NCBI GenBank assembly: GCA_029379385.1
Contig: CM055605.1
Coordinates: 9,831,001 to 9,895,000 of the forward strand
Origin: Quillaja saponaria
Taxonomy: Eukaryota; Streptophyta; Magnoliopsida; Fabales; Quillajaceae
Length of the DNA stretch: 64,000 bases
Reading direction: 5' to 3'
A program made the translations under genes and the position numbers. The notes beneath the pieces are model-generated. The model worked only from the letters and a program-made list of their open reading frames with translations. It was not told the DNA's origin and did no database searches. Shown here piece by piece: positions 56,471 to 64,000 of the stretch (the first letter of the stretch is position 1; every line of letters begins with the position of its first letter).

Positions 56471-58039
56471 TGAAAAAGAAAAATTTGCTCCAAAATGACA
56501 TTTAATTAGAGATAACAAAAAAGTATCTTCTTCTTTTAGATTAAAAATCTTCTTCTAAAATTAATAGAATTAAGTTAAATCTACTCCAAAATGTCATTTA
56601 ATTAGTTTTGTTGCAGAGTTCTTCACTTTTTTGTCTTTTGCTATTATGGAGCTCTGCAATTGTCTATTGCATAAAATTGAATCAAATTTGAGTCGTCCTC
56701 CATAATTTTCTTTTTAATTCAATGTTTATATCCTTAATTTTGTTTGATAGACGAGGAAAATTTGCACTTGCAAGAAATATTTGAAAAAAAATAATAATAA
56801 TAATATACAATTTGTTCTACAATGTGCATGACCGAAAAAAAAAAAAAAATTAATGATTTAATGAAGATAAATGAAGAAGCTGAAAACTGGTATAAAGAGA
56901 GTAATGCATTTCTAAAAACAAAATGATGAATAGTACACTTAGCAAATATGCATAAAATGATATTATAAGACATCCTAGAAGGTGTAAAATGCTATAATTT
57001 CTGTTTATAATAAGATTTACTGATAAAAAAGGTAATATTTTTGAAAAATAACATTGAATGAATTTGGTTTAACTGCTATGGCTGCACCATCTAGAGCTAG
57101 AAGCACCTTGTGACTGCAACACTTACTGTCTGCAGCAACCTAGCGTCTATTGTAGTTGGCGCATCAACACCTTGTGGCAGCAGCATCTAGTGCCTGAATC
57201 ACTTACTGATAGCATGCAACTGTTACTTGCAGTCCCTAGCTAACTGTTCAAGCTCAAGAGTTGGTTGTCAAGTACTACCCTAAACTAATTGTATCAATAA
57301 GTCATGAACTTCTCATATATTTATGTTCTTTTCACTTCTGTTTTTTTTTTTTTTTTTTTTTTTTTCACAATGTCAACTATTAAAGAACTTAATACATGTG
57401 TTAATAGTTACCAATAATACTAAGGAATCCTTCACTTGATTTTGTGCTACACCATAAACTGAAAGGAGGGACCATATATCTCATCATCTCACACCTTTGA
57501 CACCAGTATGGAAATGCAAACAATAGTGCACTGAAAAAAATTAATGATCTAGATCTAAACAAAAGATCAATTTAAGAATTGCAAGTCTAAATGTTGACAA
57601 AGTGCGATCCTTCTCACCTGAAATTATGTTACATATAAGCTTCATTTCTTGTTTCATACTCTGATATATATAAGGTTCATCAGATATTCTGCTAGAATAT
57701 GTTCTTCACACCTGTTTGTACGTCAATTTGGAAAAGCAGGTAATAGCTGAGTACTTTAAAGTAAACATGACTTCAAGTTCAATAATTAAATAGTTATCAA
57801 AAAGAAAATATGTTATTTACTTTTCTGATTCATGACTTGGAAAAAGTAATCTCTTTACCATCGAAACATTCTAAAGTGATTGCTAAAAATTACGGCATTA
57901 TAGCACTCTCTGATTTAGTAGTTAAGGATATATTTTTTGTAGCATCATTCAAACATTCTAAGCTGAGTAGCAACAATTGTAGCATGATAGCATTTTTTCT
58001 ATACTTTATGTACAAATGACTGTGTTAGAGTGTAATATA
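56471..58039. other. AT-rich intergenic region, no gene seen
   Basis: Contains a 25-T run at 57,341-57,365 and two imperfect ~60-bp repeats around 57,100-57,220 (ACCTTGTG.C.GCA, CACTTACTG). Two similar pieces near 57,860 and 57,945 (AAACATTCTAA, then GCATGATAGCA or GGCATTATAGCA) form a further short repeat. No domain recognised. Confidence 0.6.
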
Positions 58040-58818
58040 GATAGGTTTAGGATCTGAATAACCAATCAGCTGGTAATACTATTTCCTGATATGGCCCATC
58101 CTATTACAATGAGTGCACTGGGACGTCCACGACCACAATCTCTACGAGTATTAGAGTGGGAGATCAAGATCGAGGAATCAGGAGATGGATTCTCAATATG
58201 TGTTTACTATCGGAGAGGAGATATGTAACAGCCGAGCAAACATGTCTTTTATGGAAGGAATAATAGAACTAGCCAATATTTGATGGCGAATTGTATAAAT
58301 ATCAGCTCGGAGGCCATATAGAGTGAGAATCATGAATAGCTTGTCCCTTTATACCTCTTGGTCTACTAGATCATTGGTGAGAGGTAATATTTCAACAAAT
58401 TCAGCTTTGAGATTCTGAATCCTGCCCAAATAAGTGGACATATCCTGATTAACTTGGTTTAGATTCAATAGATTAGAAACCACATAGTGTAAAAATGTTG
58501 GATATCATTAGCATATAAACCTTTGGCCTGTTTCCATAATTCAAAATATGTCTTATATGCTCGGAAAATCTACAATATAGAAGGTTCAAGGGATGCCCAA
58601 AGTAAATTGCAGAATTGGGCATCGAACTTTTTCCAATTAGGTTGCTCAGGAGTTGAAATATCGGCCAATATTTTGGTGAAATGATTTTCACATCATTGTC
58701 TTAGAAATCATAACTCAACAGATGCAGTTCAAGAAAAATAATTAGATCCATTCAATTTCTGAGTAGTAATAATAAGGGATCCAAAAAACACAGAGATAAA
58801 AACACTAGGCTTTGACAT
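58040..58818 (-). pseudogene. Copia gag remnant
   Basis: From ATG at 58,818 the translation gives MSKPSVFISVFFGSL, then LNGSNYFS, PEQPNWKKFDAQFCNLLWASLEPS, FRAYKTYFELWKQAKGLYANDIQHFYT and, near 58,105-58,060, a zinc-knuckle CTHCNRMGH whose last cysteine is lost after a stop. These are typical gag features of one group of plant Copia elements. Many in-frame stops. Confidence 0.75.
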
Positions 58819-59021
58819 ACTAATTTTAAATTTTTCTAAGATAGACATACCGATGAACAATTTCAGTGAATAGTATCAATGAAAAATACTTGGTGAACAG
58901 TACCTGATGAACAATACTTAAAATGATCGGATCTTGATTTTCGATCATACTACTGGAATGAGATATGTTGGAAAGAGATACAGCGAAAAGAAAAAAAAAA
59001 GTTAAGAGTTTTTCTACTCAA

Positions 59022-59033
59022 ACTCTGATACCA
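59022..59033 (-). other. Copia primer-binding site
   Basis: TGGTATCAGAGT on the minus strand directly inside the LTR; complementary to initiator tRNA-Met. Confidence 0.85.
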
Positions 59034-59257
59034 TGTGAAACTTAGGAAGAAAGATACCCAGAATATTTTGATGAATTGGGTAGAATTTTTCATACCAAGA
59101 TAATATATTTATATTATGAGATAGTGTGGAGTACAAGTAAATCAACTATGCATAAATAAAAAAACTGTAAATAAGGAAACTGCCCCACTACCTAAGCTAT
59201 CTCTATTTATACTCTATCAGTCTAAAAAGATTAACCATTTTCTCAAATTATCTAACA
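59034..59257 (-). repeat. Copia 5' LTR (224 bp)
   Basis: On the minus strand it runs from TGTTAGATAATTTGAG to TTTCACA, with TATAAATAG at 59,211-59,203 as the promoter TATA box. Confidence 0.8.
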
Positions 59258-59262
59258 TTACA

Positions 59263-60300
59263 TGGATTAAACTATGTCTTTTTAGCTTTTAAAGTTGCTG
59301 ACCATCCACTATTGACAATTTGTTTCAAAATATGGAAAAAGTATAACCAGTTTAATTTGAAATTGAAAATTTAATTCATTTGATAAGCAAGAGTAAAAGA
59401 AAATAACAAAATCTGTCATTTCTCCATGTCATCTCGTGCCCAGAAAACTTATAGAAGTGTCATGTCTGGGTCCATCGTGACCAAGTTCCCTGCACCTCAT
59501 ACAGGTTGATCACATCCTCCTATGTTGATTAGAAATTGTTTTAGACTACAATAACTATGCTCAGAATTACAATTGAGTTGCTGCAATACAAACTACAACA
59601 ACCAACATAATACTTAGAATCCACATGCAATAATGTTTTTGAGAAAACTATTTAATTTGATTTTAATTATTATTAATTTAAGGATTGAACGTGTAAGTAT
59701 GGCCAGTAACTTGCACAACAGCTCATTAAGCCTAAAATCTATTAATAATTGTTAGTAAGAACTAAGGAAAAACCCATATGTATCGCAAGATGAAAAGAAA
59801 GAAACTCTAACATGCATTTCATCAAACAAATTGTATGCATTGCATACATGGCACAGTCCAATTCCATAAATATTTGACGCTGTGATGCACCTGTCATTCA
59901 ATATATTCTCCTTCTTGATAACGTGCTCAACCTTTCAAAAGGACTAAATTTTTACTGCCCATAAAACTTAAATTACAAACAAAGTTTCTATTTTGAATCA
60001 TTTATCTTACCTGAAGCATATTTCTGAAATAATTCTCATCTTTCCCAAATTTCAGGTTATAGGTTTCTCAGAAAATGTGTTTCACAACAAAAGAAGGCTT
60101 TGTCATAGTTCCGCATGAACCTCTGTACCCTAAAATTAAGACTGTTTGGACGAGAGCTCCTTACTAAATCAGGGTTTTTTGTGATAGGTACGATTTTCTC
60201 TGTTTTCTTTGCATCTTTCTTCTACGTTCCGAATTTGTGCTCGTACTGTGAGTCTAAAAAATGTATACTGATAACTCGTACTCCGAAAATAAAACAAGTA
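59263..60300. other. Intergenic, no gene seen
   Basis: AT-rich; no domain, repeat or element recognised. The open stretch starting at 60,115 overlaps the beginning of the pseudogene that follows but in a different frame. Confidence 0.55.
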
Positions 60301-60302
60301 AA

Positions 60303-61560
60303 AGTAATGGGTCTCAATCTGTGTACACCTCCTCATCGACATCTACTGTGCCTACAAGTGATGAGGGTAGTAACAGTGGGTAAAGGAAAAGGGAAAGTGG
60401 GGGCTAGGGTTTCTACTGGCGAGAAATTTATGAGGGGGAACGTGAGAGATAGACGAGTTAGGAAGGTGAAAGAGATAAAGGTAGCTTTGATGAGGAGACG
60501 AATAATGAAGACCCTGGTACCTAATGTAGAGAAGCCAGTCCAAATTTTCCACCGGATGACTGGGAAGACTCAAATGAAGAACATTATTTTGTTCGGTACA
60601 CAGAAATCGAAGAGGTGGATGTCGTTAAACATACATTGAGGAAGCAAAAACTTGAGGAACATGAAAGCCGATATCTTAAGCCAACCAGTTAGGTTACTGT
60701 TTGAGGCCGTATTCTTCTTTGCCTGAAATGATATGCCTCAGTGAGGAACAATTTAAAGGTGGACTCTATTTTCCCCTTTACCCCTTGTTTGTGAAGGTGT
60801 ACAATGCGTATGTGGTGTGTCCGGCCTAATTAATTCCAAACTGGACAAGGTTTGTCCTTGGCTTCATCTTGTTATGCCACAGTTTGGATTTGAAACCCTC
60901 CTTGTCTGTATTCAGGCATTTGTTCAATGTTACGAGCATGAATGGAGGGTGGTATTACTTTACCTTACGATCATCTGTCTTTGAGTCCTACCTAGATAAC
61001 AATAAAAGGTGTAAACCGAAATACCTCTTTGTGCATTGCAATAAACAACTGGGTTGGGAAACAGCTAGGGAAAACCGAATATCGCCATGAGGCGACTACC
61101 TGAATTGACCAGGATGCAACAAAATAGGTTGGACAAAATTCAATAAGAACAGTCAAAGCTTCTTGTCCCCAAACCTAAGTTTGATATAACTCCACTACTA
61201 GAACCTTCTGCGTTGTATGGCGTTGGGTTGTCTAAATTGAAGTAGGGTGAAAATCCGATTATAGATTACTTTATGAACTAGTTATGATGTTTAATGCGTT
61301 TCCCGAACATGTAACTTTACTAATTTTTTGACTTTGTATGTGGTCTAACAGATATGGATGGTCTAACTATAAAAAGCCCACTATGGACGAGCTGCTGGAG
61401 GCTCGATGAGAGAGGAAGAGGAAAGAGCGTAGAGTGGCAAATGGTATTTCCTCTAAGAAAGTAACGAAAAGAAAGACTGCTGAGCCCATCGTTGATGTGG
61501 TTCACTGAAGATGGTAACCCTTCGACTGAGAAGGGTATGGAGCCAGAAGCCATAGCTCCC
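60303..61560 (+). pseudogene. 'Putative gypsy type transposon' (PF04195-like) gene remnant
   Basis: The readable frame gives a Ser/Thr/Asp-rich start (GSQSVYTSSSTSTVPTSDEG), an acidic stretch (NFPPDDWEDSNEEHY) and then, from about 60,715, SLPEMICLSEEQFKGGLYFP, LYPLFVKVYNAYVVCPA, LGFILLCHSLDLKPSLSVFRHLF, GGWYYFTLRS and KPKYLFVHC. The pattern 'F..GLRFPLPPL....LN......QL.PN.WR.L.GF..LC......PSL.LF...F' followed by WYYF is the family hallmark. Stops interrupt it at many points, for example before LIPNW. A Lys/Arg-rich region (ERKRKERRVANGISSKKVTKRK) lies at 61,405-61,475. Its role in the parent element is unknown. Confidence 0.6.
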
Positions 61561-61866
61561 CAAGCTGCTGTTCTACCAGTTCCTGTATGTTACCTCTTTG
61601 CCAATCATAATACGCCACGTGTCCCATATCACATGAATAATTTTATTATTTGAGGACACGTGGCAGAAACTAGTACAACTATAAATAATACAAGGTACAT
61701 TTTTGACACAATACATTTAATACTTTTATCTAATTTCTCTTTGTAGAGTTGCTCTAAGATAGGGTTTTCAGGACTCACCCGACCTTGGCACTTTTCTCTT
61801 GCAGGAGGACTGAGACCATCCCGAACTACTGAACACTCACCTCGAAGGCCCCAAAATCTGTACATC
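61561..61866 (+). other. LTR-like sequence next to the tandem repeats
   Basis: Contains two CCACGTGTC/GACACGTGGC words facing each other (61,612-61,622 and 61,653-61,664), TATAAATA at 61,680-61,687, and ACCTTGGCACTTTTCTCTTG then CAGGAGGACTGAG, an arrangement like the promoter and R/U5 of a Gypsy LTR. No second copy was found, so this is tentative. Confidence 0.4.
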
Positions 61867-62792
61867 ATCTAATTGTAGATCCGGACACTTCTGGATCTAA
61901 AAATAGAGAACATTGAATAGATGGAGGAGAGGGAGGATAGGGAGGTGAGAGGGAAAGGTAAGTCGTACATTGATTTCTGACGGTACTGGAATTTAGAGTT
62001 CAAGTTCATTTGAGCATAACAAAATTGCTATTGAAGTGAATGGAATATTAGATGGATTGACATCCAAAGGGATTTGGATTTGAGGGGTTTCAAATATGTC
62101 AGAAGCATGAAGGAGAAATCATGATTCCATGAATAGGTTGGTAACTGTTTTGGGGATGAACGGCTTGCGGAAGAGCATGATTGTGGGCTAGGGATTAGTG
62201 TGTAGTTTTACCAGTCTTATTTATTTTTAATAGGATATTAGGATGGTACTAAATAAGAGTTAAATAAAATTTTAAGTTAAAGGGGGATACCATGTTGAAT
62301 ATATTATAATATAAGTTTTAAATTAAAATGTCTTTTCATAAATATTAAATAGTAATATATGTTAAGAGATATAACAGTTAGATTTAATAGTATAATTTAT
62401 TTGTGCCAAAAAATACAACTAATGAATTAAAAGTTATAGTTTATTATATCAAAAATTATAACGGTTGAATGCAGATTATTCATCCCTTATATATATATGA
62501 CTTATAAGCAATTAAAAACAAATTTGAATAACAAGATTTTGAGAGACTTTGTTGAATACTAAAAGGGACTTGTCTGCAATCCCAAATTATAAGAGTATGA
62601 AGATAAAATATCTTAAAGGATAATGTAATAACAATAACACGCTCAAAATCTACTAATTATATTTTGTCAAGATACTATTTATCTAACAGACCATACAAGT
62701 CTCTTATTTGTAGAATAATATAGTATAGACATATAATCATAATTATTATGTTCTAAGCAAAAAGTTTATATTATTATGTGGTTGTTAAAGTT

Positions 62793-63078
62793 AAGTGGAG
62801 TTACTTGAACTGAAAAAAAATAAGTAATGTCGGTGATGGAGTTAGAGGGCATTCGTCACAAGGATTACCATCATCTTGTTTGGTAGATGAATCTGCCATT
62901 TATGGTAAAGATGATGATAAAGAAAAGATAACTGCGTTATTGTTGTCTGACGATATTGAGAGTGGCAATCACCCATCTGTCATTACTATTGTGGGCATGG
63001 GAGGGTTAGAAAAGACCACCCTGCCCAGCTTGAATACAATGACAAGAGGATGGAGAAATCAATTTGGGGTTGGAAAAT
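62793..63078 (+). pseudogene. NLR fragment (CC/NB-ARC junction through P-loop), NLR-3
   Basis: Homologous to NLR-1 from about residue 138 (ELLELKK) through VDESAIYG.DDDKEKIT, LLLSDDIES.NHPSVITIVGMGGL to the start of RNBS-A. The P-loop reads GMGGLEKTT instead of GLGKTT, then one base is missing in ACCACCCTG and the frame is lost. Just upstream, TTATTATGTGGTTGTTAAAG matches the NLR 5' flank near 11,660-11,690. The flank is therefore fused straight to codon ~138, with the start and most of the CC domain deleted. Confidence 0.87.
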
Positions 63079-63956
63079 AATAATAATATATTGCTTGCAG
63101 AAGAAAAGATTGTTGATTTTGTCCTTCTTGGATCCCATAAAAATTGATCTAATTGTAGATCCGGACACTTCTGGATCTGAAAATAGAGAACATTGAATAG
63201 ATGGAGGAGAGGGAGGATAGGGAGGATAGGGAGGTGAGAGAGAAAGGTAAGTCGTACATTGATTTCTGATGGTACTGGAATTTAGAGTTCAAGTTCATTT
63301 GAGCATAACAAAATTGCTATTGAAGTGAATGGAATATTAGACGGATTGACATCCAAAGGGATTTGGATTTGAGGGTTTCAAATATGTCAAAAGCATGAAG
63401 GAGAAATCATGATTCCATGAATAAGTTGGTAACTGTTTTGAGGATAAACGGCTTGCATAAGAGCATGATTGTGGGCTAGGGAATAGTGTGTAGTTTTAGT
63501 CGTCTTATTTATTTTTAATAGGATATTAGGATGGTATTAAATAAGAGTTAAATAATATTTTAAGTTAAAGGTGGATATCATGTTGAATAGATTATAAGTT
63601 TTAAATTAAAATGTCTTTTCATAAATATTAAATAATAATATATGTCAACAGATAAAATATTATATTTTTATAAACAGCTAAAACAATTTTAAATAATAAG
63701 ATTTTGAAAGACTTTGTTGCATACTAGAATGGACTTGTCTGCAATCCCAAATTATAAAAGTATGAAGATAATATATCTTAAAAGATAATGTGGTAACAAT
63801 AACACACTCAAAGTCTACTAATTATATTTTGTCAAGATACTATTTATCTAACAGACCATACAAGTCTCTTACATTTAGAATAATATAGTATAGACATATA
63901 ATCATAATTATTATGTTCTAAACAAAAAGTTTATATTATTATGTGGTTGTTAAAGT

Positions 63957-64000
63957 TAAGTGGAGTTACTTGAACTGAAAAAAAGAAGTAATCTTGGTGA
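63957..64000 (+). pseudogene. Second NLR fragment, cut by window end
   Basis: AAGTGGAGTTACTTGAACTG and the following A-rich codons repeat 62,793-62,835; the rest lies outside the window. Confidence 0.8.

Larger units (their letters stand above)
58040..59257 (-). mobile_element. Copia retrotransposon remnant: 5' LTR, PBS and gag
   Basis: A second Copia family, different from the one in the duplicated units. The 5' LTR is 59,034-59,257, the primer-binding site 59,022-59,033, and the gag remnant runs from 58,818 to about 58,040. Protease, integrase, RT and a 3' LTR are not found, so everything beyond gag is lost. TTACA at 59,258-59,262 would be one half of the target duplication. Confidence 0.8.
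61867..64000 (+). repeat. ~1.2-1.3 kb direct tandem repeat carrying NLR fragments
   Basis: The sequence starting ATCTAATTGTAGATCCGG at 61,867 starts again at 63,147 (1,280 bp later). It includes the shared words GAGAACATTGAATAGATGGA, GTAAGTCGTACATTGATTTC and GAGCATGATTGTGGGCTAGG. The second unit is about 115 bp shorter in the middle and is cut by the window end just as its NLR part begins. Each unit is ~0.93 kb of non-coding sequence, then NLR-upstream-like DNA, then NLR coding. The array may continue beyond the window. Confidence 0.88.

Noticed and set aside
60115..60639. 174-codon plus-strand frame
   Set aside because: Mixed composition without a domain. The overlapping frame shows acidic and Ser-rich segments that lead into the PF04195-like gene, so the long frame is probably chance.
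1..64000. tRNA, rRNA or organelle insertions
   Set aside because: I found no cloverleaf-type sequence or rRNA words; the tRNA-like matches are only the Copia primer-binding sites.

Overview
This window is nuclear DNA of a flowering plant, most likely a woody eudicot. The evidence is AT-rich intergenic sequence, CC-NB-ARC-LRR (NLR) resistance genes of the RPP13-like protein 1 type with a miR482/2118-type site in the P-loop, a CACTA (En/Spm) transposon, Copia and Gypsy LTR elements, and L1 and RTE LINEs. I cannot name the species from sequence alone. I recognise no tRNA, rRNA or CRISPR array.

The dominant structure is a direct segmental duplication with a unit of at least 31 kb. Base 1 matches about 30,875; 1,575 matches 32,401; 4,696 matches 35,509; 9,360 matches 40,187; 12,902 matches 47,150; 16,613 matches 50,883; and about 18,500 matches about 52,740. 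In each unit the order is the CACTA element, a truncated minus-strand Copia element, a minus-strand L1 LINE with an RTE fragment nested at its A-tail end, a roughly 2.8 kb NLR 5' flank, the NLR gene, and about 1.9 kb of NLR 3' flank. Unit 1 enters the window inside its CACTA element. Unit 2 has the whole CACTA element (24,029-32,401, TAG target duplications). Unit 2 also carries a 3.4 kb solo LTR inside the L1 (40,193-43,604) that unit 1 lacks.

The two NLRs are broken in different places. NLR-1 (12,902-16,120) has an intact CC, NB-ARC and most of the LRR, but stops early after a net 14-nt length change. NLR-2 (47,150-50,883) has a 1-nt deletion in the middle of the LRR but keeps a good C-terminal LRR. 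Their promoters also differ: a TATA box 101 bp before the NLR-1 start is altered by a 3-nt deletion in NLR-2.

Downstream of each NLR is a zone of relics. At 18.5-24.0 kb there are copies of NLR 3' and 5' flanks without coding sequence, plus an inverted-repeat block. At 52.7-56.5 kb there is a Gypsy-like non-autonomous element with three ~190-bp GC-rich tandem repeats and a G-quadruplex-type G-run, followed by sequence shared with 19.6-20.8 kb. The last 8 kb hold a Copia 5' LTR plus gag relic (58.0-59.3 kb), a broken gene of the 'putative gypsy type transposon' family (60.3-61.6 kb), and a ~1.2-1.3 kb tandem repeat (61,867 to the window end) whose units each carry an NLR fragment fused to NLR upstream-like DNA.

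The only gene products likely to matter to the host are the NLRs, which are cytoplasmic immune receptors. All else is transposon-derived or non-coding. Frame breaks are read from the sequence as given, so sequencing error or allelic mis-assembly remains possible for any single lesion or for the duplication itself.
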